Shown: positions 36,824-45,408 of the stretch, piece after piece
Layout of the letters: each line of letters starts with the position of its first letter
How positions within the stretch are numbered: position 1 is the stretch's first letter
Source: Pseudoduganella armeniaca
GTDB taxonomy: Bacteria; Pseudomonadota; Gammaproteobacteria; Burkholderiales; Burkholderiaceae_D
Reading direction: 5' to 3'
Length of the DNA stretch: 64,000 bases
NCBI RefSeq assembly: GCF_003028855.1
Contig: NZ_CP028324.1
Coordinates: 3,038,001-3,102,000 of the forward strand
Notes under the pieces: model-generated
Told to the model about the DNA's origin: nothing
The model's database searches: none
The model's input: the letters and a program-made list of their open reading frames with translations, nothing else
Program-made: the position numbers and the translations under genes

Positions 36824-37867
36824 TCAAAACAGGGGGCTGTCCCGGGTTTTGCGCCAGCCCCAGTCGCGCAGGGCCAGGCAGGGCTTTTCGACCAGGTACC
36901 AGCTGGCCGCACCCAGCGCGATGGCCAGCGGTGCGGCCAGGACGAACAGCGCCCATGGCGACAGCGCGGGCCAATACCACAGCAGCAACTTCTGCACGGG
37001 CCAGCCGTACAGGTAGACGCCGTACGATACGTCCGGCAACCGCCGCAGCGGCGCCAGCGCCGGGGCGGGCGCGAAGGCGGCGCGCAGCAGCAGCCAGCAC
37101 CCCAGCGTGGCCAGGGCCGGTTCGGCCAGCACGCGTGAGCCCAGCGCAGCCAACAGGGCGATCGCCACCAGCGTGACCGTGATGAAGCCGGTCGGCCAGC
37201 ACGCCACCTGCTCGCGATATAAATAGAAGGAGCCGCCGCAGAAGAAGCACATCGCCAGCCGGGCCAGGTCGGGCAGGGCGCGGCCCGCCAGTTGCCAGGC
37301 CAGCGCGCCGGCGACCAGCGCGGCGCTGGCGGCGAGCCATATGTGGCGGCGCCGCAGTGCGCCGGCCAGGCCGGCGGCCAGCACCGTCAGGTAGCAGGCG
37401 AACTCCAGGCTGATCGTCCACATCGAGCCGTTCACGCTGGCGTGCGGCTGGCCCGCGAACACGGGCGGGACGACCGGCGTCTGCAGCAGCGCGATGCCGG
37501 TGACGAAGCCGCCGGGCCAGAACTGCGCCGCGTACGCGGCAGGATCGGCGCCCAGCGGGCCGACGATGAAACCGCAGACCAGCGCAGCGACCACGAAGCC
37601 GGGATAGATGCGCAGCACGCGCTTGCGCAGGTAGGCCGCGGCGTGGGGCGCCGCCAGCCAGCTCTGCACGATCAGGTAGCCGCTCAGCAGGAAAAAGCAA
37701 TCGACGGCGAACTCGCCGAACGAGAGGGTGCCGAACAGCCAGGTCAGCGGCTCGCGCTGGCGGTCGCCATCGACCAGCTCGGGTGCGTGTGCCAGCAGGA
37801 CGAGCAGGGCCAGCAGCAGCCGCAACGGCGTGAAATTATTGGCGCGTTCGCGCCCGGGCAAGGACAT
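36824..37867 (-). CDS. Acyltransferase-3 family membrane protein (OafA/YrhL type)
   Basis: A 347-residue polytopic protein with about ten helices. N-terminal NNFTPLRLLLALLVLLAHA carries the catalytic His region, GEFAVDCFFLLSGYLI and RKRVLRIYPGFVV follow, and the C-terminal DVSYGVYLYGWPVQKLL and ASWYLVEKPCLAL are family signatures. Such proteins O-acylate surface sugars or other exported molecules. The ATG at 37867 has AGGAAG upstream; a TTG at 37897 is less likely. The last residues (KTRDSPLF) and the stop codon are encoded within a GGGACTGTCCC-type palindrome, so the C-terminus seems to have been replaced or extended by the repeat. Confidence 0.88.
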   Translation of the reverse strand: MSLPGRERANNFTPLRLLLALLVLLAHAPELVDGDRQREPLTWLFGTLSFGEFAVDCFFLLSGYLIVQSWLAAPHAAAYLRKRVLRIYPGFVVAALVCGFIVGPLGADPAAYAAQFWPGGFVTGIALLQTPVVPPVFAGQPHASVNGSMWTISLEFACYLTVLAAGLAGALRRRHIWLAASAALVAGALAWQLAGRALPDLARLAMCFFCGGSFYLYREQVACWPTGFITVTLVAIALLAALGSRVLAEPALATLGCWLLLRAAFAPAPALAPLRRLPDVSYGVYLYGWPVQKLLLWYWPALSPWALFVLAAPLAIALGAASWYLVEKPCLALRDWGWRKTRDSPLF

Positions 37868-37963
37868 GCGGGCTGCTTCCTGTCTGGTTTCTTGCAAGAA
37901 TCGTAACAGGAAGCAGCCTCTGCTGCTGTTGCTTTTTAGTCAGCAAGCATGCTCGGAGAGCTG

Positions 37964-40216
37964 CTAGACGCGCAGCCGGCTGCGCCGCTCGACCCCGGCC
38001 GGCAGGGCCTGGCGCTGTACCGCCACCGTGCGTGCATAGCGCTGCAGCGCATCCTCCAGCGTCGGCAGCAGGGCGCCGCGCTGCGTGCCCAGCAGCGCCG
38101 GTGCCGGGCTGCCGGGTGGCGTCTCGTCGCGCAGGCCGGCCGTGTCCACGTCCAGCAGTCCGGCCGTCATGCGCACCATCGAGCCGGCGTCCAGGCTGCC
38201 CTTGTTGGTCAGGTGCCAGATGCCGCGCTCGCCGTCGATCGACAGGTCCAGGCAGGCGTTGACGAGGTCCGGCAGGTAGGTCAGCGACAGCGGCCGTTCG
38301 CCATCGAGCCCCACGATGCGGCCTTCGCCCAGCTCGCGCAGGCTGCGCGCCAGCAGGTGGCCTTCGTCCCATGGGCTGAAGAAGCCGCTGCTGCGCACGA
38401 TCAGCGCGCCCGGGTGGGCCAGCAGCACGCGCTGCTCGGCCTGGGCCTTGTGCCGGCCGAAGGCGCTGCGGGGCGACACCGGATCGCTTTCCAGGTAGGC
38501 GCGTTCCAGCTGGCCGTCGAACACCTCGGCGCTGGAGAACATCAGGTACTGGATGTCGTGCTTCAGCGCGGCCAGCGCCAGCACCGTCGCGCCCAGGCAG
38601 TTCTCGCGGTAGCAGCGCGCCAGGGCGTCGTCGGCGGCAGCGTCGTCGCCGACCCGCGGCGGCGAACCGGCCGCGTTGACGATCGCCCAGGGCCGGTACT
38701 GGCGGACCGCCCGCTCGACGGCCGCCGGATCGGTCACGTCCATCTCGGCCCGGCTGGTGATGCGGAACGGGATGTTGCGGGCCGCGCACAGCTGCGCGAA
38801 CACGGCGCCCAGCGCGCCGCTGGCGCCGGCGATCAGGATCGGCTGCACGTGGCGCTGCGCGTCGTCCTTGGCTTGCTGGCGCTCGGCCAGCGAGGCCGGG
38901 ATGCTGCTGGTCGCCACGGGCGGGCACAGGAAACGGCCCGGCCGGTGCCACCAGCCGGCGCCTTGCAGCACGGGATGGCGCAGCGGCGCGCCGCTGGCGA
39001 GCGCGCGCATCATCGTCGCCACGGCGGTCGGGCGCGGCGCGGGGCCGCGCACGTCGAACGGACCCGGCTCGTAATAGCCCTTGCAGGCGGTGACGAGGCA
39101 GTTCCAGTCGTAGGAGCCGAGCAGCGCCCAGACGGTGACGGCGCGCATGTCGGCGCCGGCATCGCGCGCCGCCTGCGCGGCCTTCCATACCTCCAGCAAC
39201 CAGCGCAGCTGGTCCTCGCGGTTGGCGTCGATATGGGCCTCGGTGATCGCGATCGGCAAGCGGTAGCGCTCCCACACCTCCATCAGCAACGGACCGATGC
39301 CGGGAGTGGGGTTGGCCAGCACGCGCGCCGTTTCCATGTCGGCATGGCGGATGCCGCGGTAGGTGTGCACATGGCTGGCCGGGTAGCGTTCCACCCGGTG
39401 GTCCAGCCAGCGCTCGCTGGTGATGTAGTAGTTGACGCCGATGACGTCGGGCGGGCAGGGGTTGGCGCGGAACCACAGCAGCTCCTCGGCGCTCGCGCCG
39501 GCTTCGAGCAGGTAGTCCCACAGCGCATGCGACGAATCGACCTTGCCGCACAACAGGTCCCACGACAGCCAGCGCCGCTCGTTGAAGAACTCGACGATCT
39601 CGCCCATCTCCGGCGTGCCGTAGGTGCGCGACAGGTCGTCGGTCTGCACCAGCTTCGCATCCGGATTGACGGCGCGGATGGCCTGCATCGACAGCACCAC
39701 GGCGCGGCACTGGTTCAGCAGGGCGCGCACGAACGTGCTCTCGTCGCTGCCGTGCGGGTACCAGACCCCTGCCAGGCCGGAGAAGCGCGCGGTGGTGAGC
39801 GGCTCGTTGACGGGGGTGTAGTAGGTCAGCCAGGGGTAGCGCGCCGCGACGGCGCCGGCATAGGCGGCCAGCTTCTCGGCGAAGTCCGCATCGACCAGGC
39901 TCGTATGCTGCGGCCCGCTGCCATGGTGGATCAGGCCAGCGATCGGTTCCACGCCCAGTTCGCGCAGGCGCGGCAGGCGCGCGTCGGCCCATGTCCAGTC
40001 GGCGTCCTCGATGGACTCGGGCGCCGTGCATTCCCACAGCACCGGATAGCGGATCGCGCTGATGCCCAGCGAGGCGAAGCGGTCGATGTCTTCCAGCCGC
40101 TCATGGTGGCCGTTGCGCTCCATCTGGCTGAAGTACGTGTCGGTCACCCGGTTGATCGTGCATTCGAGGCCGCCCCACAGTTGCAACGGGTTGGCCATGT
40201 TGTTCTGCTCTGTCAT
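37964..40216 (-). CDS. Fusion of GH1-like glycosidase and RmlD-like sugar-nucleotide-binding domain
   Basis: 750 residues in two parts. Residues 1-430 are a family-1 glycoside hydrolase-like barrel with TPVNEP (acid/base Glu138) and AITEAHID (nucleophile Glu326 in the ITE position). Residues about 458-740 are an extended SDR of the dTDP-4-dehydrorhamnose reductase (RmlD) type with GASGALG (464-470), VNAAGSPP and FSSAEVFDG. The catalytic SDR motif YxxxK reads FGRHK, so the Tyr is a Phe; this half may bind nucleotide without redox activity. The start at 40216 follows AGGAG. No signal peptide, so cytoplasmic. Substrate unknown; a role in glycan or nucleotide-sugar metabolism is inference. Confidence 0.85.
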   Translation of the reverse strand: MTEQNNMANPLQLWGGLECTINRVTDTYFSQMERNGHHERLEDIDRFASLGISAIRYPVLWECTAPESIEDADWTWADARLPRLRELGVEPIAGLIHHGSGPQHTSLVDADFAEKLAAYAGAVAARYPWLTYYTPVNEPLTTARFSGLAGVWYPHGSDESTFVRALLNQCRAVVLSMQAIRAVNPDAKLVQTDDLSRTYGTPEMGEIVEFFNERRWLSWDLLCGKVDSSHALWDYLLEAGASAEELLWFRANPCPPDVIGVNYYITSERWLDHRVERYPASHVHTYRGIRHADMETARVLANPTPGIGPLLMEVWERYRLPIAITEAHIDANREDQLRWLLEVWKAAQAARDAGADMRAVTVWALLGSYDWNCLVTACKGYYEPGPFDVRGPAPRPTAVATMMRALASGAPLRHPVLQGAGWWHRPGRFLCPPVATSSIPASLAERQQAKDDAQRHVQPILIAGASGALGAVFAQLCAARNIPFRITSRAEMDVTDPAAVERAVRQYRPWAIVNAAGSPPRVGDDAAADDALARCYRENCLGATVLALAALKHDIQYLMFSSAEVFDGQLERAYLESDPVSPRSAFGRHKAQAEQRVLLAHPGALIVRSSGFFSPWDEGHLLARSLRELGEGRIVGLDGERPLSLTYLPDLVNACLDLSIDGERGIWHLTNKGSLDAGSMVRMTAGLLDVDTAGLRDETPPGSPAPALLGTQRGALLPTLEDALQRYARTVAVQRQALPAGVERRSRLRV

Positions 40217-40329
40217 GCGTAGCTCCTGAAGTGATTCCGGTTCAAGCTTAACGGCCTGACCCGCTGGGCCGTATCGGCCTGCGCCTACATCCGTGTCGGA
40301 CTCGTTGCCGTTGTCCTGGCAGGGATGTC

Positions 40330-40644
40330 CTATCCGGGCATGCGGAGGCCGATCGCCAGCCGCATGCGCCGGCGCCGGTCGCCCAGCACCCGCCGCAATT
40401 CGTCGACGGCGATGCCGCTGACATCTTGGATGCGCAGCAGCAGCGAGCCGCTGACCGGCAGGCCGCGGTGGCGCAGGCGGGCCAGCAGGGGCGGAGCGAT
40501 CTGCAGGGCCTTGGCCAGGGCCTTGTCGCTGTGCAGTTGCAGGCGCTGGCGCAGCAGGTCGAACAGGCGCGCGGGATCGTACGGGGGCAGGGAACGGGTG
40601 TCGGGATGCGGGCGGGATGGGGTAGGTGTGGGGATTGCAGTCAT
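40330..40644 (-). CDS. Small helix-turn-helix-like protein, paralogue of 44867-45232
   Basis: A 104-residue protein: Pro-rich N-terminus (1-22), then a helical core LFDLLRQRLQLHSDKALAKAL, IAPPLLARLRHRGLPVSGSLLLRI, and DVSGIAVDELRRVLGDRRRR. The core aligns without gaps to the protein at 44867-45232 (shared pattern ALA+A+ +AP ... +RH ... LPV ... LLR+ ... SGI ... ELR ... GDRR). The layout resembles small Cro/XRE-type DNA-binding proteins, but I cannot confirm a helix-turn-helix. It is divergent from the Fiu-like receptor gene, with the Fur box between them. Confidence 0.6.
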   Translation of the reverse strand: MTAIPTPTPSRPHPDTRSLPPYDPARLFDLLRQRLQLHSDKALAKALQIAPPLLARLRHRGLPVSGSLLLRIQDVSGIAVDELRRVLGDRRRRMRLAIGLRMPG

Positions 40645-40774
40645 CGGTCTCGTGGCAAATTCGTCAAGGCCGAGAGTCTGCCACCGCAGAGCAAGCTTCA
40701 GTGTAGGACAACTTCCAATGTGACGGTCGGAGCACGCCGGGCAGTATCCGGATGGACGAGTGGCAACTTTGTGC

Positions 40775-40800
40775 GATAATAAGAATGATTCGTATTATTA
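40775..40800 (+). promoter_or_regulatory. Probable Fur box upstream of the Fiu-like receptor
   Basis: GATAATAAGAATGATTCGTA and the following TTATTA form an AT-rich imperfect palindrome (TAATAA ... TTATTA) in GC-rich surroundings, 56 nt before the receptor start. It resembles overlapping Fur hexamers (GATAAT, AGAATGATT). It could also contain the promoter -10 region. Confidence 0.65.
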
Positions 40801-40855
40801 GTTCGGGCGCCCATGGCACCCTGCCAGCCCACGAGCCAGCCAGAGAGAGCATTGC

Positions 40856-43150
40856 ATGACGAGCCGTAACCCCTATATCAAGACCGTAAAGCACAAGCCG
40901 ATGACCCACCCCGCCGCGCTGGCCATCGCCACGTTGGCGATGCCCCTGGCGCTGCACGCCCAGACTTCCGAGCAGCTGCCGGAAGTACGCGTGGAAGGCC
41001 GCGCCACCAGCGATTTCCAAGTGCGCACGTCGGTATCCGACAAATTTACCGCGCGGCTGCTGGACACGCCCAAGTCCGTGACCGTGATTCCGACCGCCGT
41101 GATCGCGCAGACCGGCGCGACCTCGCTGACGGAGGCGCTGCGCACGGTGCCGGGCATCACGATCGGCGCCGGCGAGGGCGGCAATCCGGTCGGCGACAAC
41201 CTGTTCATCCGCGGCTACAACGCCCAGAGCGACACCTACGTCGATGGCATTCGCGACACGGGCTCCGCCTCGCGCGAGATCTTCGCACTGGAGCAGGTCG
41301 AAGTGGTCAAGGGCCCGAACTCCGCATACGGCGGCCGCTCGTCCGCGGGCGGCGGTGTCAACCTGGTCAGCAAGACGGCCAAGGCGGAAAACTTCAACAA
41401 CGCCACGGTTGGCATCGGCAGCGCCCAGTACCGCCGCGTGACCGCTGACCTGAACCGCACGATCGGCAACGACGCCGCCGTGCGCCTGAACCTGATGGGC
41501 CACGACACCCACGTGGCCGGCCGCAACGAGATCCACGGCGACCGCTGGGGCGTCGCGCCGACCGTCACGTTCGGCCTGACCGGCCCGACCCGCGTGTCGA
41601 TCGGCTACTACCATATGGAGTCGAGCGAGCTGCCCGACACCGGCATCCCGTTCAACAACCCGTTCAGCACGGGCCCGAACGTGGCCAGGAACGGCAATGG
41701 CACGCCGGTCGACGTGCCGCGCGACAGCTACTACGGCCTGCTCAACCGCGACTTCCGCGACACCCAGACCGATATCGGCACGATCGACGTCAAGCACGAC
41801 CTGGGCAACGGCCTGACCGTGCGCAACGTGACGCGCTACGGCCGCAACAGCAACGACTACGTCTGGACCCAGCCGGACGATTCGAAGGGCAACACGGTCC
41901 TGTACGGCACCGTGTGGCGCCGCGCCAATACGCGCGTGACGGAGACGGATTCGCTGGCCAATACCACCGCCTTGTCCGGTTCGCGCGTGTGGGCCGGCAT
42001 GAAGCACACCTTCACGACCGGCATCGAGATCGGCCGCGAGGAGACCGACCGCAGCAGCTACCTGTTCGCCCCGGGCACCAACAACCCGTTGACGAAGACG
42101 TTCACCTGCCCGACCTTCGGCGCCGGGACGCTGTACAACTGCACCTCGCTGGTCAACCCGAACGCCAACGACCCGTGGGAGTACACCCGCAGCGTGTCGC
42201 CGGCGCGCACCAACGTGCACACCAACACCCGCTCGGCGTATGCGTTCGACACCGTCGAGCTGGCGCCGCAGTGGCTGCTGAACCTGGGCCTGCGCTGGGA
42301 CGATTACCGGTCCAAGCTGGACGTGCCCCAGTACACCCTGGACGGCAAGACCATCAATGCGCAGCAGGCGGAAGTGAAGAGCAACTTCACCAACTACCAG
42401 GCTGGCCTGGTCTACAAGCCGTCCGCCAACAGCAGCGTGTACGTCTCGTACGGCACCTCGTCCACGCCACCGGGCAACGACGGCGGCGACGGCTCCGATG
42501 GCCTGTCGGTGACCGTGCACAACCTGAAGCCGCAGGACAGCAAGAACTTCGAGCTGGGCACCAAGTGGGAAGTGCTGGCGCGCCGCCTGTCGCTGAGCGC
42601 GGCGCTGTTCAAGAGCGAGATGAACAACGCCCGCGTGACGGCACCGGACGGCACCACGCAGAACGTCGGCAAGAAGAGCGTCGAGGGCATCGAGCTGGGC
42701 ATCTCCGGCAACCTGACCCCGAACTGGATGGTGTTCGGCGGCTATACCTGGCTGGACGGCCGCCTGGACGACAACGGCTACGTCAATACGGCTGCCAGCG
42801 GCCAGCCGGCGGTCTACCAGCCGTCGCCCTACAACGGCAACGTGTTCCCGACCACGCCGAAGAACAGCGCGTCGCTGTGGACGTCTTACACGGTGCTGCC
42901 GGGCGTGACGGTGGGCGGTGGCGTCAACTACGTGTCGAAGGTCTACGCCAACGTCAACAACACCAAGTATGCCCCCGGCTATACCCGCTTCGACGCGATG
43001 GCCAGCTATGAAGTCAACAAGAACATCACGTTGCAGCTGAACGTGCAGAACCTGACGGACAAGCTGTACTTCGACAAGGTCAGCTCGCCGCACTACGCTG
43101 GCGTGGCCCCGGGCCGCACGGCGATCGTGACCGCCGCGTTCGCGTTCTGA
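40856..43150 (+). CDS. TonB-dependent catecholate siderophore receptor (Fiu-like)
   Basis: A 764-residue outer-membrane receptor. An N-terminal signal region ends near HAQ (about residue 36; a second ATG at codon 16 may be the true start). The plug has DTPKSVTVIPTAVI, VPGITIGAGEGGNPVGDNLFIRG (quoted in part: GDNLFIRGYNAQSD), YVDGIRDTGSASREIF and VEVVKGPNSAYGGRSS, closest in style to Fiu, which imports monomeric and linear catechols. The barrel ends in the terminal aromatic F. A probable Fur box precedes it and a strong terminator follows. It may take up breakdown products of the locus's own siderophore or foreign catechols. Confidence 0.92.
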   Translation: MTSRNPYIKTVKHKPMTHPAALAIATLAMPLALHAQTSEQLPEVRVEGRATSDFQVRTSVSDKFTARLLDTPKSVTVIPTAVIAQTGATSLTEALRTVPGITIGAGEGGNPVGDNLFIRGYNAQSDTYVDGIRDTGSASREIFALEQVEVVKGPNSAYGGRSSAGGGVNLVSKTAKAENFNNATVGIGSAQYRRVTADLNRTIGNDAAVRLNLMGHDTHVAGRNEIHGDRWGVAPTVTFGLTGPTRVSIGYYHMESSELPDTGIPFNNPFSTGPNVARNGNGTPVDVPRDSYYGLLNRDFRDTQTDIGTIDVKHDLGNGLTVRNVTRYGRNSNDYVWTQPDDSKGNTVLYGTVWRRANTRVTETDSLANTTALSGSRVWAGMKHTFTTGIEIGREETDRSSYLFAPGTNNPLTKTFTCPTFGAGTLYNCTSLVNPNANDPWEYTRSVSPARTNVHTNTRSAYAFDTVELAPQWLLNLGLRWDDYRSKLDVPQYTLDGKTINAQQAEVKSNFTNYQAGLVYKPSANSSVYVSYGTSSTPPGNDGGDGSDGLSVTVHNLKPQDSKNFELGTKWEVLARRLSLSAALFKSEMNNARVTAPDGTTQNVGKKSVEGIELGISGNLTPNWMVFGGYTWLDGRLDDNGYVNTAASGQPAVYQPSPYNGNVFPTTPKNSASLWTSYTVLPGVTVGGGVNYVSKVYANVNNTKYAPGYTRFDAMASYEVNKNITLQLNVQNLTDKLYFDKVSSPHYAGVAPGRTAIVTAAFAF

Positions 43151-43173
43151 CCGGTTCGCCCGAGTGAGTTCAG

Positions 43174-43199
43174 CGCCGCCTTCGGGCGGCGTTTTTTTT
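43174..43199 (+). terminator. Rho-independent terminator of the Fiu-like receptor gene
   Basis: CGCCGCC-TTCG-GGCGGCG: a 7-bp GC stem with a UUCG tetraloop followed by eight T. It lies 23 nt past the receptor stop and only 5 nt before the IS left end. Confidence 0.95.
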
Positions 43200-43204
43200 G
43201 GGGG

Positions 43205-44310
43205 GGCGCTGTGCTCCGGTCCCAATGAACTTTCCAGCTCAACCACGGTCTTACCCATCAGTCAGCTGAACTGAACGGGAGGAACCATGGACTCGGGGCA
43301 ATTCCAGGCAATGCAGGCGCAGGTGCGACAAATGCTGGTTGAACTGACCGGCAAGCGGATCGACGAGCTGCGCGAGATGTTCGACCGCTGTACGTCGCTG
43401 GCCGAGTGCCTGGCGATCATCGAGGCGCGCGGCAACCGGATGCGCCGTTGTCCCCACTGCCAGGGTGAGCGCTTGTACCGCCATGGCGTCTTTTATGGCC
43501 TGCAACGCTATCGCTGCCGCGAGTGCGGCGCCAGCTTCAACGCGTTGACCGGCACACCCCTGGCCTTCATCCGGCTGCGCGAGAAATGGCTGCCGTTCCT
43601 GCAATGCATGCTGGACTCGATGACGGTGCGTGGCGCGGCACAGGCGATCGGCATCCATCGCAACACGAGCTTTCGCTGGCGCCATCGCTTCATGATGATG
43701 GCCAAGGACGCGCGCGCCTTGCCGCTGGGCGGCATCGTCGAGGCGGATGAAACGTATATCCTGGAGTCGCAGAAGGGCTCGCGCAACCTGACGCGGCCGG
43801 CACGGCGCCGTGGCGGCACGGCCAGCCACCGTGGCCCCGGCAAGGAGCATGACTGCATCCTGGTCGCCTGCGACCGGACCGGCAAGGCGAGCGATTTCGT
43901 CACGGGGCGTGGGCCGGTGACGGCCTCACAATTGCAGCAATGCCTGCCGCCAGTGCTGGCGCCGCGCGTGCTGCTGGCAACCGACGGGGCCGTGGCGTAC
44001 AAGGCGTTTGCCAGGGCAACAGGAATCGAGCACCGCGCCGTTAATGTCGCGGCCGGAGAGCGCGTTGTGGACGAGGTCATCCACGTCCAGACCGTCAACA
44101 GCTATCACAGCCGCTTCAAGGAATGGCTGCGCCGCTTCCACGGTGTCGCCAGCAAATACCTGCCCAACTACCTTGGCTGGCGCCATGCCCTTGATGCCGG
44201 GCGCGTGCCGACACCGCAGCATTTCCTGCGCGCAGCGCTGTTCCTCCTCGTCATTTGACCGCCAGGGGCGATGCCGGCAGGCTACTTCATTGGGACCGGG
44301 GCACAGCGCC
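43205..44310 (+). mobile_element. IS1595-family insertion sequence
   Basis: A 1106-bp element bounded by 25-bp terminal inverted repeats: left 43205-43229 (GGCGCTGTGCTCCGGTCCCA...), right 44286-44310, matching at 24 of 25 positions. One transposase gene fills it. No clear target duplication is seen: the left flank is the T-run and G-run after the terminator, the right flank is TTTTTTA and then a relic of a related IS end. Confidence 0.88.
43287..44258 (+). CDS. IS1595-family transposase
   Basis: 323 residues. An N-terminal zinc-ribbon (CPHCQGERLYRHG ... YRCRECGASF, residues about 54-86) is followed by a DDE-type domain: Asp in VEADETYILESQKG, Asp in LATDGAVAYKAF, and the C-terminal VNSYHSRFKEWLRRFHGVAS and KYLPNYLGWRH that mark the IS1595 (ISXO2-like) family. 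All catalytic positions look intact, so the element may be active. The coding region starts 57 nt inside the left repeat. Confidence 0.93.
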   Translation: MDSGQFQAMQAQVRQMLVELTGKRIDELREMFDRCTSLAECLAIIEARGNRMRRCPHCQGERLYRHGVFYGLQRYRCRECGASFNALTGTPLAFIRLREKWLPFLQCMLDSMTVRGAAQAIGIHRNTSFRWRHRFMMMAKDARALPLGGIVEADETYILESQKGSRNLTRPARRRGGTASHRGPGKEHDCILVACDRTGKASDFVTGRGPVTASQLQQCLPPVLAPRVLLATDGAVAYKAFARATGIEHRAVNVAAGERVVDEVIHVQTVNSYHSRFKEWLRRFHGVASKYLPNYLGWRHALDAGRVPTPQHFLRAALFLLVI

Positions 44311-44317
44311 TTTTTTA

Positions 44318-44390
44318 GGCGCTGTGCCCCGGTCCCAATGAACTTCCCAGCTCAACCACGGTCTACCCGTCAGCCAACTGAACCGGACGG
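44318..44390 (+). repeat. Relic of the left end of a related IS copy
   Basis: These 73 bp repeat the first 74 bp of the IS (starting GGCGCTGTGCCCCGGTCCCA) with about eight differences. It sits 7 nt after the right end of the intact element in direct orientation. The right repeat of the IS and this relic form a perfect 25-bp inverted repeat across TTTTTTA (44286-44342). The rest of 44391-44568 has no gene; a CATCGGC/GCCGATG hairpin is at 44505-44524. Confidence 0.85.
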
Positions 44391-44568
44391 ACATCGCCAG
44401 GAAGGCCTGCAACGAGCAACCGCGTCATACGAGATGTCCGAGCCGCCGCGCCGCGCCGACATCAGCAAGTAACGGACATCCCGACGGCATGCATTCCGAC
44501 AAAACATCGGCTTCGATGCCGATGCATCCAGCAATCGTGCCGGAGTTCAATAGAGTCGGAGACCAGAC

Positions 44569-44817
44569 ATGGAAAACGAAACGCTGATGGGCCCCGAGCC
44601 GCACTACACGCTGGGACTGCGGGAAGTCGAGATCGACGCCGTCCTGGATGCGTGCGACCTGGTCGGTCGCGTGTTGCAGGCGGCGCCGGGGAACAATGCC
44701 CGTGCCGCCGCGCGGCTGCTGGCCGAGGCGTCGCGCGCGGAGCACCGCGATGCGCCGCTGACCCGCTCCATCCTGGTCCAGGTGGCCCGTGCGCTGCAGC
44801 GCCGCGCGCTGCAGTAG
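44569..44817 (+). CDS. Small helical protein of unknown function
   Basis: An 82-residue protein with no signal or membrane segment; mostly helical and rich in Ala, Arg and Glu (EIDAVLDACDLVGRVLQ, NARAAARLLAEASRAEH). I do not recognise it. It lies 49 nt upstream of the helix-turn-helix-like gene, same strand, and could be cotranscribed. Confidence 0.55.
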   Translation: MENETLMGPEPHYTLGLREVEIDAVLDACDLVGRVLQAAPGNNARAAARLLAEASRAEHRDAPLTRSILVQVARALQRRALQ

Positions 44818-44866
44818 GCCGCCTGCATATCATTTATATGGTGTGAAGACCGAAGGGGAGGAAGCG

Positions 44867-45232
44867 ATGGACTACGAAGAAAACGACGAATTGCCGCAAG
44901 GCGAACAGGTCGGGGAATACAGCCCCGGCAGACTGCTCGACACGCTCGCGGCCAAACTGAATGCCCGCAACGACGCCGCCCTGGCGCGTGCGATCGAGGT
45001 GGCGCCCGCCATCGTCAGCAAGATCCGGCACGGCCGCCTGCCCGTGGGCGCGTCGATCCTGCTGCGCATGCACGAGGCGTCCGGCATCGGCATCCGCGAA
45101 TTGCGCGACCTGATGGGCGACCGGCGCGGCCGACACCGCATGAGCCCGACCGAGTTTCGGCCGCGCCAGGCCCAGCCATCGCCCCAGGCGCACCAGGCGC
45201 GCCAGTCGGAAGGGCCGGCCAACGAAGGCTGA
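44867..45232 (+). CDS. Small helix-turn-helix-like protein, paralogue of 40330-40644
   Basis: 121 residues: acidic N-terminus (MDYEENDELPQGEQVGEY), helical core RLLDTLAAKLNARNDAALAR, VAPAIVSKIRHGRLPVGASI and EASGIGIRELRDLMGDRRGR, then a Gln/Pro-rich tail. The core aligns without gaps to the protein at 40330-40644. ATG at 44867 is preceded by GGGGAGG. The SKIRHGRLPV step looks like the recognition part of a Cro-like domain; a DNA-binding role is inferred. Confidence 0.65.
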   Translation: MDYEENDELPQGEQVGEYSPGRLLDTLAAKLNARNDAALARAIEVAPAIVSKIRHGRLPVGASILLRMHEASGIGIRELRDLMGDRRGRHRMSPTEFRPRQAQPSPQAHQARQSEGPANEG

Positions 45233-45253
45233 GCATCGTCCGGCCCGCAATCC

Positions 45254-45293
45254 GGCAGCCGCCCGCGAGTCCGCCGACTCGCGGGCGGCTGCC
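45254..45293. terminator. Perfect 18-bp hairpin between convergent genes
   Basis: Arms GGCAGCCGCCCGCGAGTC and its exact complement flank a CGCC loop. It lies 21 nt after the small regulator's stop and 116 nt past the end of the convergent kinase gene. There is no T-run, so termination is likely but not certain. Nothing else is seen in 45294-45408. Confidence 0.6.
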
Positions 45294-45408
45294 TGTCTTG
45301 TTGAATTCGCCCGACGCCCGGTCCACCCCGACCGCGCTGCCAGCTGCGAGGCCAACCCCATCCAGGACCCGACCCCAGCGGCGCTGACTGCCGGGATCGA
45401 GCGCGATG

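Noticed and set aside
43192..43204. Target-site duplication of the IS in the T/G run
   Set aside because: The left flank (T-run then G-run) and right flank (TTTTTTA) share only T bases, which is not convincing evidence of an 8-bp duplication.
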